From JAXMHN01 sp964578605 (GTDB lineage: Bacteria > Verrucomicrobiota > Verrucomicrobiia > Limisphaerales > SIBE01), in NCBI GenBank assembly GCA_964578605.1, contig CAZODO010000007.1, positions 26,850 through 90,849 of the forward strand: a stretch of DNA of 64,000 nucleotides, given 5' to 3'. Positions within the stretch are counted from its first letter, which is position 1; every line of letters starts with the position of its first letter. Shown here in pieces: positions 53,960 to 62,121 of this stretch. The notes beneath the pieces were generated by a model. It made no database searches. It was not told the DNA's origin and saw only the letters and a program-made list of their open reading frames with translations. The translations under genes and the position numbers were made by a program.

Positions 53960-54865
53960 TCAAAGGCCGGGCCGCGCCTGGGAAAGAGAACGCTCGGCTG
54001 CCCGGACGGTGTTCGCCATCAGGAGCGCGATCGTCATGGGCCCCACGCCGCCTGGGTTGGGTGTAATCTTGCCGGCGATCGGCTGCACGCGCGCGAAATC
54101 CACATCGCCTACCAGGCGTGTGCCGGTTCGCGCGGTGGGATCCGGGCGGCGGTTCACTCCGACATCCACCACGACGGCCCCGGGCTTGACCATTTCCGGC
54201 CGAACGAACTCAGGCACACCCATCGCCGCGATCAAGATGTCTGCGCGCCGGCAGTGTTCGGACAGGTTGCGCGTGTGGGAATGGCAAACGGTGACCGTGG
54301 CATTGGCGTTGGGAGATTTCTGGACCAGCAGCGCCGCCATCGGTTTGCCAACGATATTTCCCCGGCCAAGAATGACCACGTAAGCCCCGCTCAGGGCCAC
54401 GCCCGATCGGAGCAGCAATTCGTGAATCCCGGCTGGCGTGCATGGCACAAATCCCGTCGTGTCGCCCAGCATGAGCTTCCCGACGTTCACCGGGTGGAAT
54501 CCGTCCACATCCTTGTCCGGAGCCACGGCGGCGTACACCGCTGGCGAATGAATATGCGAGGGAATGGGGGCTTGGACGAGGATGCCATGGACTTGCGGAT
54601 CGGCATTCAAGCGGGCCACCAGGCCAAGGAGATCCTCCTGGGAGGTGTCTTGGGAGAGCACCTGCGTTACGGAACGAATCCCCAATTGCCCGCACGTCCG
54701 CTCCTTCATCCCCACGTAGACCTGCGATGCGGGGTCGTCTCCGACCCGCACGAAGGCCAGCCCCGGCCTGACGCCGCGAGCCTGGAGCGCAGCGATGCGC
54801 TGGCGCGTCTCCTGGTGAATCTGCTCCGCGATCGCCCGGCCATCAAGGATGTTGCCCCCTGGCAT
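53960..54865 (-). CDS. folD: Methylenetetrahydrofolate dehydrogenase/cyclohydrolase
   Basis: 301 residues. It oxidises 5,10-methylene-THF to 10-formyl-THF using NADP. Family motifs: PGLAFVRVGDDPASQVYVGM with the catalytic Tyr/Lys region (YVGMKERTC), GILVQAPIPSH, DKDVDGFHPVNVGKL, PCTPAGIHELL and the Rossmann GRGNIVGKPMAALL. Start taken as ATG 54865 in a TGATG overlap with the upstream SH3 gene; a GTG one codon earlier is possible. The overlap couples it to the SH3 protein, an odd pairing. Confidence 0.96.
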   Translation of the reverse strand: MPGGNILDGRAIAEQIHQETRQRIAALQARGVRPGLAFVRVGDDPASQVYVGMKERTCGQLGIRSVTQVLSQDTSQEDLLGLVARLNADPQVHGILVQAPIPSHIHSPAVYAAVAPDKDVDGFHPVNVGKLMLGDTTGFVPCTPAGIHELLLRSGVALSGAYVVILGRGNIVGKPMAALLVQKSPNANATVTVCHSHTRNLSEHCRRADILIAAMGVPEFVRPEMVKPGAVVVDVGVNRRPDPTARTGTRLVGDVDFARVQPIAGKITPNPGGVGPMTIALLMANTVRAAERSLSQARPGL

Positions 54866-56130
54866 CACTGGATCAGCTCCAAGGTGTCCACTTCAATCAC
54901 GGGTGTCCGTGGCCACCGCGGGTCAATCGCTTCTTCGCCCGTGACCACGATTCGTTTCCCACGGTAGTCCTTGAGGTCGAGTCCGAGTTTATCTGTGTGA
55001 AGGTAATTGATCGTCTTGCGGTTGGCGGGACTCAGCAGCTCATAGTAGGTCGGCGCCTGGATGCTCACCGTGCTTCGCACCAGTCCTTCTCGGCGCACGA
55101 TCCGGCGCGAAGCTGCCTGCTCGATGCTGCCCGGAGCGGGCAGCGCACCCCGTTCGGAAAGCTGCGGCAAGGCCGGTTTCGGCTCCGCTGCCGGTCCAGG
55201 CGGCGGCATCGCAGGCGGCAGGATGACCGGGGCCGGTGTTGAGAGCGCGGGTGCCGGAGCGGCCGTTGTTGGAGCAGACGCGGTTGAACCGGGAGCCGCT
55301 GGCGAAGCCGGCGGGTTGCGAAGCGGCTGCCAATCGCCTGGCGGCGCCGAAGGGAGCGGCGCCGAAGGGAGCGGCGCCGTTCCGGTTGCGGGCCGCGGTT
55401 CAGGCGCAACGGCCGGTGCTTGGCTCGACCGGACCGGCTGCCATTCGCCGATGGCTGGTGGGGCATGGACGGCCGGTTGCGGCTGTCTTGAACCCGGCGA
55501 AGCGACCGGCGGGAGAGCGGGCGCCGCGGTATGGGCTCCGGGACTTTGAGGCAGGACGATGGGCGCCGGTTGAGGACTCCGGCTGCGGTCAACGGTTGCC
55601 GGGGTGGGCGGCAGGGGCCTCGGCGTGCTGGCGGTGCTCGCCAGACCGAAGCCGCCGGCTCTATCGACCAGGTTCGCCGCGATGAATCCGTACGCTCCCG
55701 GCGGCGTCTCAATCTCCATCCAATCGTCCACGCGCCGGATTTCGCGAATGGGCGCCCCTCTTTCGAGGCGTCCAACCGTGCTGAAATTCTCTCCCGGACC
55801 GCCTCGAAGGTTGAGCCGGTTCACATTCACCGTCTTGGAGGCCGGGTCCACATAAGGCGCGTACACCCAGACGGGCGTGTTGGGGGGCATCTGAATACGC
55901 AGCCATTTCGAAGGCTCATTGGTGGCCGGCTTCGAAAGCGTGATCTCCTCCAGAATCACGACCTTCTCGCCTTTCTGAAGCTGGGTGATCACCTCGCCGA
56001 TCAGCGCGGGACGTCCCCGCACGTTGATGCGGCTTCCTTTCACCACCGCAGCCTCCTCAGCCGCGCTCGGAGCGGCAGAGAGCAGGAGAGCAACCCCTGC
56101 CAGCGAACTTAGCAGCTCGTAAATCTTCAT
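54865..56130 (-). CDS. SH3-domain exported protein with Pro/Ala-rich linker
   Basis: 421 residues with signal peptide (ELLSSLAGVALLLSAAPSAA). Two bacterial SH3 domains: residues about 27-95 (VKGSRINVRGRPALIGEVIT) and 97-160 (VNVNRLNLRGGPGENFSTVG, DDWMEIETPPGAYGFIAANL). A long Pro/Ala/Ser linker (about 165-340) follows, with direct repeats such as PLPSAPLPSAPPG. The C-terminal 70 residues (YYELLSPANRKTINYLHTDK, GKRIVVTGEEAIDPRWPRTP) form a separate small domain. SH3b domains bind peptidoglycan, so an envelope role is likely. Its TGA overlaps the folD ATG. Confidence 0.82.
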   Translation of the reverse strand: MKIYELLSSLAGVALLLSAAPSAAEEAAVVKGSRINVRGRPALIGEVITQLQKGEKVVILEEITLSKPATNEPSKWLRIQMPPNTPVWVYAPYVDPASKTVNVNRLNLRGGPGENFSTVGRLERGAPIREIRRVDDWMEIETPPGAYGFIAANLVDRAGGFGLASTASTPRPLPPTPATVDRSRSPQPAPIVLPQSPGAHTAAPALPPVASPGSRQPQPAVHAPPAIGEWQPVRSSQAPAVAPEPRPATGTAPLPSAPLPSAPPGDWQPLRNPPASPAAPGSTASAPTTAAPAPALSTPAPVILPPAMPPPGPAAEPKPALPQLSERGALPAPGSIEQAASRRIVRREGLVRSTVSIQAPTYYELLSPANRKTINYLHTDKLGLDLKDYRGKRIVVTGEEAIDPRWPRTPVIEVDTLELIQ

Positions 56131-56185
56131 ATCGGTGCAGTAAAGTTTTTGCGCAGGTTCGTGTCAACGCCAGCCGTGGCCCAGG

Positions 56186-56908
56186 TCAATGCCGGCTCGC
56201 GTTGCCCAGTAGAGAATCAATCTCCGCCGCTGTCAATGTCCGCCATCGTCCCACGCGCAGTTCGCCAAGTTTCACCGGCCCGATCTGGACCCGCCTCAGC
56301 GCTCTTACCGTGCGTCCCTGCGCTTCGAACATCCGGCGGACCTCCCGGTTCTTCCCCTCGCTCAGTTCCACTTCGATCAGTGTGTGGGAATGGCTGGATT
56401 CCAGAATGCGCGCGGCAAGCGCTTTCAACAGTTCGCCTTGGTAGAAGATCCCCTTGGTCAGGGCGGCGGTGACCTCGGACCCTGCTTTGCCCTCGATTGT
56501 GGCATGATACTTCTTCCGAACCCCGTAACGGGGATGGGTCATTCGCAGGGCGAACTCGCCATCATTCGTGAGGAAGATCAAGCCCTCCGTCAGGTAATCG
56601 AGCCGGCCTACGGTGTAAAGGTTGCCCCATTCTTTGGGCAGGAGTGCCCCCACCGTGGGGCGCCCATGGGGGTCGCTCCGGGTGGAAACGAATCGCAGAG
56701 GTTTATTGAGGGCGACGTAAATCTTCCGTTTGGTCTTGATCGGTGCCCCATCCACCGTTACCGAAATAGACGCCGGGTCCACCTTGGTCCCCAGTTCCCG
56801 AACGATTCGCCCCTCTACCGCGACACGGCCATCGCGAATGATCTCTTCGCTGGTGCGCCGGGATGCCACGCCCGCGTCTGCCAGAAGCTTTTGCAGACGC
56901 ACGAGCAT
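56186..56908 (-). CDS. rluB: 23S/16S rRNA pseudouridine synthase, RluB/RsuA type
   Basis: 240 residues. N-terminal S4 RNA-binding domain (LQKLLADAGVASRRTSEEII), then the catalytic domain with D104 in GRLDYLTEGL and the family-typical LSEGKNREVRRMFEAQGRTV. RluB modifies 23S U2605, RsuA 16S U516; the shorter length does not settle which. Single gene; 55 bases to the SH3 gene on the same strand. Confidence 0.92.
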   Translation of the reverse strand: MLVRLQKLLADAGVASRRTSEEIIRDGRVAVEGRIVRELGTKVDPASISVTVDGAPIKTKRKIYVALNKPLRFVSTRSDPHGRPTVGALLPKEWGNLYTVGRLDYLTEGLIFLTNDGEFALRMTHPRYGVRKKYHATIEGKAGSEVTAALTKGIFYQGELLKALAARILESSHSHTLIEVELSEGKNREVRRMFEAQGRTVRALRRVQIGPVKLGELRVGRWRTLTAAEIDSLLGNASRH

Positions 56909-56987
56909 GGGTCAGAAGAGGTTAAATCAAAATCGGCGTGGTCTGGAATACCGGCCGGACCGACGCTGCGCCGCGAAACGCGCCCGC

Positions 56988-57143
56988 CTAGACATCAGGC
57001 TTCGTCTTCCGGAGGCCCGTCACGCGGTCGCCGGGTTTCCATTGCCCGCGTTTCTTCAAGAGTTCCACGCGCTCGAACCGCTTCAATACGTTGCGCTTGG
57101 CCGTAAGCGAGTTGGCCGCGCGCAGGGTGCTGTGCTGTGACAT
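56988..57143 (-). CDS. Small basic protein of the verrucomicrobial/chlamydial family
   Basis: 51 residues from ATG 57143 (MSQHSTLRAANSLTAKRNVL, then FERVELLKKRGQWKPGDRVT). It matches a compact lysine/arginine-rich family limited to Chlamydiae and Verrucomicrobia (I recall TIGR04137), with MSQHS start, KRNVLKR and a final LRKTK. A ribosome-associated role has been suggested for the family; unproven. It is a useful lineage marker. The longer upstream frame is disregarded. Confidence 0.88.
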   Translation of the reverse strand: MSQHSTLRAANSLTAKRNVLKRFERVELLKKRGQWKPGDRVTGLRKTKPDV

Positions 57144-57351
57144 AAATTCAAAAACGTTCCCGCTGGATCGTAAAGCGGAGGAGGTTAGTAGCATAGCCTC
57201 CAGGAATTGCAACCGTGAATAATTGGTGGCCGCCGGATGGGGGGCGACTCACCGTTTCCTGTTGCCCTCATAATCGTCCTCGTAATCCTCCGGCCCGGCG
57301 GAAGACGCAGTTTGTGGACATTTCGATGTCAAAGCGCATTCCTGCCAATAC

Positions 57352-57450
57352 AAACACAGGACAAAAACATGTCAAACGCATGATAACCACATGCGTACAT
57401 GCTGTTATCATGAGTTTAACGTGCGTTTAGCGTGCGTTTAGCGTGCCTTT
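57352..57450. repeat. 11-bp-phased inverted array (element 3), 99 bp
   Basis: Nine 11-base units: AAACACAGGAC, AAAAACATGTC, AAACGCATGAT, AACCACATGCG, then TACATGCTGTT, ATCATGAGTTT, AACGTGCGTTT, AGCGTGCGTTT, AGCGTGCCTTT. Left units begin AAAC and carry CATG; right units carry its inverse and end GTTT. 57374-57393 pairs with 57398-57417 at 17 of 20 positions; the outer units pair at about 7 of 11. Lies between the divergent small basic protein and cstA genes. The remaining 57144-57641 gap shows nothing else clear. Confidence 0.85.
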
Positions 57451-57641
57451 ACATCGCATGCAGCGAGTCGCTTTGCCCCCGTGTCTTCACGATCAAACCT
57501 CCGACCCGGCGTTGCCTTTTGGTGTCCATTGGCGTTCCTTCGCCGGCTTGAAGCCGCGTTCCGGGCTCTCGTCCGGGCAACGGTGTTGGGAAAAATCCTC
57601 GTCTCGGGTTGGTGGGGTGAATATACTCCGCACATCCGCCT

Positions 57642-60014
57642 ATGAAGAACTTGATACGTGTTCTGATCTGGGTGGCGGTGTGTATCGCAGGCGCGGGGGC
57701 TTACGCTGCGTTGACGCTCCGCCGGGGAGAGCCCCTGAATTCGGCTTACATCCTGGTGGCTGCGCTGTGCACTTACGCGATCGGCTACCGGTTCTATTCC
57801 AAATGGATCGCAACGCGAATCCTGATGATCGACGATCGCCGGGCCACGCCCTGCGAGGTCCATGACGACGGCAAGGATTTCGTCCGCACCAACAAATGGA
57901 TCGTGTTCGGGCACCATTTTGCGGCGATCTCCGGTCCGGGTCCGCTCGTTGGGCCTGTGCTGGCTGCGCAGTTTGGATATCTGCCGGGCACGCTCTGGAT
58001 CTTGATCGGGGTGGTTTTGGGAGGCGCGGTTCAGGATTTCGTGATTCTGTTTGCCTCCATTCGGCGGGACGGGAAGTCGCTGGCGCAGATGCTGCGCGAG
58101 GAATTGAATTCGGCGGCTGGGTATGTGGGGGCGGTGGCGATTCTGGCGATCATGATGATCCTGCTGGCGGTGCTGGCGCTGGTGGTGGTCAAGGCCTTGG
58201 CAGAGAGTCCCTGGGGAGTTTTCACGGTCGGCGCAACGATCCCCATCGCGCTGTTCATGGGCGTTTACCTTCGTGCGATCCGGGTGGGGAAGGTGCTGGA
58301 GGCATCCGCGATCGGGGTGACGCTGCTGTTGTTGGGGGTCTGGGGCGGGCAGTTTGTCCATAGCGATCCCCAGCTTGCCAAGGCCTTCACGATTGGCGCC
58401 GAACCGCTGGCTTGGGCGATCATCGGATATGGGTTGGCGGCCAGCATCCTGCCGGTTTGGCTTCTGCTGGCGCCGCGCGATTACCTGAGCACATTCATGA
58501 AGCTGGGGACGATCCTGGCGCTTGTGCTAGGGGTTTTCCTGGTGCTGCCGGATTTGAAAATGCCGGCCGTGAGCAAGTTCATCGACGGCTCGGGGCTGGT
58601 GCTGGCGGGCGGTGTTTTCCCGTTTTGCTTTATCACCATCGCGTGCGGCGCGATCTCGGGCTTCCACGCGTTGATCGCCAGCGGGATCACGCCGAAGATC
58701 ATCACGCGCGAGAGTTACGCCCGGTCCATTGGGTACGGGGCGATGTGCCTCGAATCGCTGGTGGCGATCATGGCCATGGTGGCGGCATGCACCCTGGATC
58801 CGGGCGTTTACCTGAGCATGAATGTCAAAGGGGCTGGCGCCACGGAAAGCGCCATCGCACTCGATACCGTGGCGAAAGTGCGCGCCTCGGGATTCGCGGT
58901 TTCGGTCGAGGAAATGGATGCCTTGGCGGACCAGATCGGGGAAAAGACGCTCTTTGGACGGACGGGCGGCGCCGCCACGCTCGCCGTGGGCATGGCCCAG
59001 ATCTTTTCACGGGCCGTCAGCGGGCGGTGGCTGGATCTTTGGTATCATTTCGCGATCATGTTCGAGGCCTTGTTCATCCTGACGACCCTCGACGCGGGGA
59101 CGCGGGTGGGGCGGTACCTGCTCCATGATTTCCTGGGGAACGTCTGGAAGCCGCTCGGAAACACGAAGAACCTCTGGGCGAACTTTGTCGCGAGCACGAT
59201 GATGGTGACCGCGTGGGGCTATTTTCTCATCCAGGGCGTGCGGGACCCGCTGGGCGGGATCAACTCGTTATGGCCGCTGTTTGGGATCGCCAACCAGTTG
59301 CTTTCCGCCGTGGCGCTCTGCCTCGGGACCACCATCGTCCTGAAGATGCACCTCCCCGCCAAAGAAAGCTCGCGACCGGGGCGTCCGGCGCTGGCGTTCA
59401 TCACGCTCATCCCCCTGGTTTGGCTGCTCGGAGCCACCGGCACCGCCGGAACTCAAAAGATTTTTCATCCCGAACCGACGATCGGCTTTCTCGCCAAGGC
59501 AAAGACCTTGGACGAGGCGCTGCCCGCACTGGAACAGGCGGTCGTGTCGGCCCGGGCCGGGGGTGATTTGGCGGCGGTCGACCATGCGGTCAAGGCGGTG
59601 CGCCGCAACCGCGGCGATCATTTCAACCAGGTGCTTGACGCCGTGGTTGCGGGCGTCTTTTTGGTCTTGGTGATGATGATCCTGGTGTTGAGCATTCGGG
59701 AATGGATCCTGTTGCTGGCCAGGAGACGGTTGGCCTTTTTGCACGAGACCGAGCCTGTTTGGCTGCCGGACTATGCGCTGGCCCAAGCGAAGCCTTGGCA
59801 CCTCGTTAGCGTGCTCGCGCTCGGGTTTGGGCTGATCCGAGAGCTGTCGGGGGAGGCGCAAATCGAGCGCCTGGAACGTCCGGACCCGGCGTGCGCGTGG
59901 GACCACCCGGGACTGGACCACGCCAACGAAGGGCTCGACGCGAGACGCCTCCGGCAACGGGCTTACCTGCAGATGACCGAAAAGCGGTTCAGTGGCGTAA
60001 ACCGGTGCTGTTGA
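57642..60014 (+). CDS. cstA: Carbon starvation protein CstA (peptide/pyruvate transporter family)
   Basis: 790 residues, about 18 transmembrane helices. Signature blocks: HFAAISGPGPLVGPVLAAQF (about 87-106), FPFCFITIACGAISGFHALI, TKIITRESYARSIGYGAMCLES-type region near 345-367, and DPLGGINSLWPLFGIANQLL. CstA family proteins import pyruvate or peptides under carbon limitation. Longer than E. coli CstA (about 700) by a soluble C-terminal tail (LSGEAQIERLERPDPACAW). Three bases before nadD on the same strand, so probably cotranscribed with nadD and rsfS. Confidence 0.93.
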   Translation: MKNLIRVLIWVAVCIAGAGAYAALTLRRGEPLNSAYILVAALCTYAIGYRFYSKWIATRILMIDDRRATPCEVHDDGKDFVRTNKWIVFGHHFAAISGPGPLVGPVLAAQFGYLPGTLWILIGVVLGGAVQDFVILFASIRRDGKSLAQMLREELNSAAGYVGAVAILAIMMILLAVLALVVVKALAESPWGVFTVGATIPIALFMGVYLRAIRVGKVLEASAIGVTLLLLGVWGGQFVHSDPQLAKAFTIGAEPLAWAIIGYGLAASILPVWLLLAPRDYLSTFMKLGTILALVLGVFLVLPDLKMPAVSKFIDGSGLVLAGGVFPFCFITIACGAISGFHALIASGITPKIITRESYARSIGYGAMCLESLVAIMAMVAACTLDPGVYLSMNVKGAGATESAIALDTVAKVRASGFAVSVEEMDALADQIGEKTLFGRTGGAATLAVGMAQIFSRAVSGRWLDLWYHFAIMFEALFILTTLDAGTRVGRYLLHDFLGNVWKPLGNTKNLWANFVASTMMVTAWGYFLIQGVRDPLGGINSLWPLFGIANQLLSAVALCLGTTIVLKMHLPAKESSRPGRPALAFITLIPLVWLLGATGTAGTQKIFHPEPTIGFLAKAKTLDEALPALEQAVVSARAGGDLAAVDHAVKAVRRNRGDHFNQVLDAVVAGVFLVLVMMILVLSIREWILLLARRRLAFLHETEPVWLPDYALAQAKPWHLVSVLALGFGLIRELSGEAQIERLERPDPACAWDHPGLDHANEGLDARRLRQRAYLQMTEKRFSGVNRCC

Positions 60015-60017
60015 CCT

Positions 60018-60593
60018 ATGGAGCGCCTTGGGCTGTTCGGAGGATCGTTCAATCCTGTCCATAGGGGCCACCTGCTGGTGGCCAAGGCTGCGTTGGAAGA
60101 ACTCAAACTCTCGACGTTGTTCTTCATTCCCGCCGCGCAATCCCCGTTTAAACCCGCGATCCGCCTGGCTCCGGCGGAGCAGCGCTTGCGGCTCTTGCGA
60201 TTGGCCCTGGCAGGGCAGACGCGGTGCCAGATCGATGATCAAGAGCTTGCCCGAGGGGGGGTGTCTTACACCATCGACACGGTCCGTTCCTATGCGGCCC
60301 GGTTCCCGAGAGCAGAGTTGTGGTGCCTGATTGGCAGCGATCAACTGCGGTTGCTGCCGAAGTGGAGGTCGGCGGACGAACTGGCGGGATTGGTGCGGTT
60401 TGCGGTCATCCCGCGCCCGGGCGAAGGGATTGGAGAGTTGGCCGAGCCTTTTCGTGGCGTGTCTTTGGGCGGGTGGCCCATCAGCTTGTCCGCTTCGCAA
60501 GTGCGAGAACGCCTCAAGGCCGGGCTCCCGGTCGACGGCCTCGTTCCCGACGCGGTGGCGGAGGCCCTGCGCAACTATCGACTTTATCTTTGA
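60018..60593 (+). CDS. nadD: Nicotinate-nucleotide adenylyltransferase
   Basis: 191 residues, NAD biosynthesis. N-terminal GLFGGSFNPVHRGHLLVA (the GxFxPxHxGH adenylyl-binding motif at about 7-18), substrate region IGSDQLRLLPKWRSADEL and C-terminal ISLSASQVRERLKAG (the ISxSxxR motif). Full length. nadD and rsfS are commonly neighbours; cstA upstream is atypical. Confidence 0.97.
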   Translation: MERLGLFGGSFNPVHRGHLLVAKAALEELKLSTLFFIPAAQSPFKPAIRLAPAEQRLRLLRLALAGQTRCQIDDQELARGGVSYTIDTVRSYAARFPRAELWCLIGSDQLRLLPKWRSADELAGLVRFAVIPRPGEGIGELAEPFRGVSLGGWPISLSASQVRERLKAGLPVDGLVPDAVAEALRNYRLYL

Positions 60594-60619
60594 ACCCAGG
60601 TGCGCCATGCTGCGGCAGA

Positions 60620-61003
60620 ATGGATGCTCGAGAATTGGCGCTGCAATGCCGGGAACTGGCGCACAGCAAGAAGGCAGAGAATATCGTCGTGCTCGACCTT
60701 CGGGAGATCTCCACCATCACGGATTATTTTGTGATTGCCACGGGCGGAAGCGAACCCCACCTGCGCGCCATCGTCGATGAGATTCGCGAAAAGCTGGAAG
60801 AGAACTGCGGCCTCATCCCCCGCGGCACGGACGGGACCTTTCAAACCTCCTGGGTGGTGCTGGATTATTTCGACGTGATCGTGCATGTCATGCGCGCCGA
60901 TGTGCGCGACCGCTACGACCTGGAAGGGCTGTGGAGTGATGCTCCCCGAGTCAGAAACCGCAGACGACCCGCAGTGAGAACTCGGGTCGATGCGGCACGC
61001 TAG
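60620..61003 (+). CDS. rsfS: Ribosomal silencing factor RsfS
   Basis: 127 residues from ATG 60620 (open frame begins earlier, overlapping nadD). RsfS binds ribosomal protein uL14 and blocks 30S-50S joining in starvation. Family core is DLREISTITDYFVIATGGSE and the signature WVVLDYFDVIVHVM; C-terminus WSDAPRVRN. Order nadD-rsfS is the widespread bacterial one. 26 bases after nadD. Confidence 0.95.
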   Translation: MDARELALQCRELAHSKKAENIVVLDLREISTITDYFVIATGGSEPHLRAIVDEIREKLEENCGLIPRGTDGTFQTSWVVLDYFDVIVHVMRADVRDRYDLEGLWSDAPRVRNRRRPAVRTRVDAAR

Positions 61004-61040
61004 CAAAGGACGAAGTTCACGGGCGGCTTGCCGTTCCCGC

Positions 61041-61361
61041 TCACTCGGTTTCGGCAGGCGTTTTCTCCCCAGCCTCGTTGTAGGCCTTGAGCATCTCGTC
61101 GAAGAGCTGTTTGAACTCCTCCAAACCCGTGGCCGGGATGATGATCGTATCCCGCCGCCCATTCACGTCTTCCGTAATGCGCAGGAAACGCCCTCGAGGG
61201 TTCTCCTTGAGCGTAAAAACGAAGGTCTTGCGTTCGATCTGGATCTTCTCGGACCGGATTGTCTCCTCCACCACCGCCGGTTTTGGGCTAGAGTGAGGGT
61301 GAGAATGCGAATGAGGGTACGGTCGGTGCCCGTAAGGTGATGGACGTTCGTTGGATATCAT
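61041..61361 (-). CDS. PUR-family (DUF3276-like) nucleic-acid-binding protein
   Basis: 106 residues from ATG 61361. A His/Pro/Ser-rich leader (HRPYPHSHSHPHSSPKP) precedes the PUR fold: RSEKIQIERKTFVFTLKENP, GRFLRITEDVNGRRDTIIIP. The family binds single-stranded DNA or RNA and is common in Bacteroidetes and spirochaetes. The His-rich leader could bind metal. Convergent with rsfS; 61 bases downstream of the DUF4149-like gene. Confidence 0.85.
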   Translation of the reverse strand: MISNERPSPYGHRPYPHSHSHPHSSPKPAVVEETIRSEKIQIERKTFVFTLKENPRGRFLRITEDVNGRRDTIIIPATGLEEFKQLFDEMLKAYNEAGEKTPAETE

Positions 61362-61422
61362 ACTGCAGCTAATGTTGGGCCTTCGCGTTACTTGTTTACA
61401 GACCAATAGGATACGCCCTTTG

Positions 61423-61947
61423 TCAACCCCTGAATTTTCCGGGGTTTACAAACCTAGACGCACTCCCGGGCTGGCTGGTTTCCCATAAATGAACCCAAAT
61501 TCCCAGCACCAGGATTACGTTGCAGACCCGGGCGACGCCATGCCAGGCGCGATACGATCTCCCCGCCTCCTCACGTTGCTGAGGCGTGGACCGTCTGCCA
61601 TAGATCTCCAGGTGCAGCTTCGAAAGCTTCGGCTTCGCTGACAGCCCGCTGAACAACGACACAGCCAGCATGCCAGCCACAAGGAAAAGACTCCAACGCT
61701 GCAAGGGCTTCCCCGCGTAGAGCCACTCCAATACCAAGTGGCCCAGCGCGATACCGCCACATACATACTGGATCACGAAGAATCGATCAAGCAACACTAG
61801 CCCCGCCGCACCGGAATGTGACGGAGGCAATATCCGCAGCATTTCTTCCGATGAAAACGCCGGCCAGGCAGCCGCCACGAAAAACAAAGTGGTGCCAAAC
61901 CAGACCGCCGAATTCGTGATCCCGGTCAATCGCAGAAAGAAGGACAC
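61423..61947 (-). CDS. DUF4149-like membrane protein
   Basis: 174 residues from GTG 61947 with a GAGGGG ribosome site very close. Four transmembrane helices: AVWFGTTLFFVAAAWPAF, FFVIQYVCGGIALGHLVLEW, SLFLVAGMLAVSLFSGL and VCNVILVLGIWVHLW. Layout matches the DUF4149/TMEM205-like four-helix family. The RxxxxW near the third loop (SYRAWHGVARVCN) is a conserved feature. Function unknown. Divergent from the Ser/Thr kinase gene (gap 61948-62121 shows nothing else). Confidence 0.75.
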   Translation of the reverse strand: MSFFLRLTGITNSAVWFGTTLFFVAAAWPAFSSEEMLRILPPSHSGAAGLVLLDRFFVIQYVCGGIALGHLVLEWLYAGKPLQRWSLFLVAGMLAVSLFSGLSAKPKLSKLHLEIYGRRSTPQQREEAGRSYRAWHGVARVCNVILVLGIWVHLWETSQPGSASRFVNPGKFRG

Positions 61948-62121
61948 CCCTCGAACCTAGAAAAGTCGCCTGCAGCTGCCAAGCTCTGAATCGTCCAAGA
62001 CCAGCGCTTGACGAGTAGCGCAATCGTGAGAGGGGCGCGTTTTCCAGCGGCGTTGCACCTCCCCCCGGGGGCCCATCTCCAACCTTGTCGGGAGTCCACC
62101 AAGTGGTATGGTTCCTTCGTA

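Noticed and set aside
60320..60619. Extended N-terminus for RsfS
   Set aside because: It overlaps nadD in another frame and lacks family sequence; the ATG at 60620 gives the usual length.
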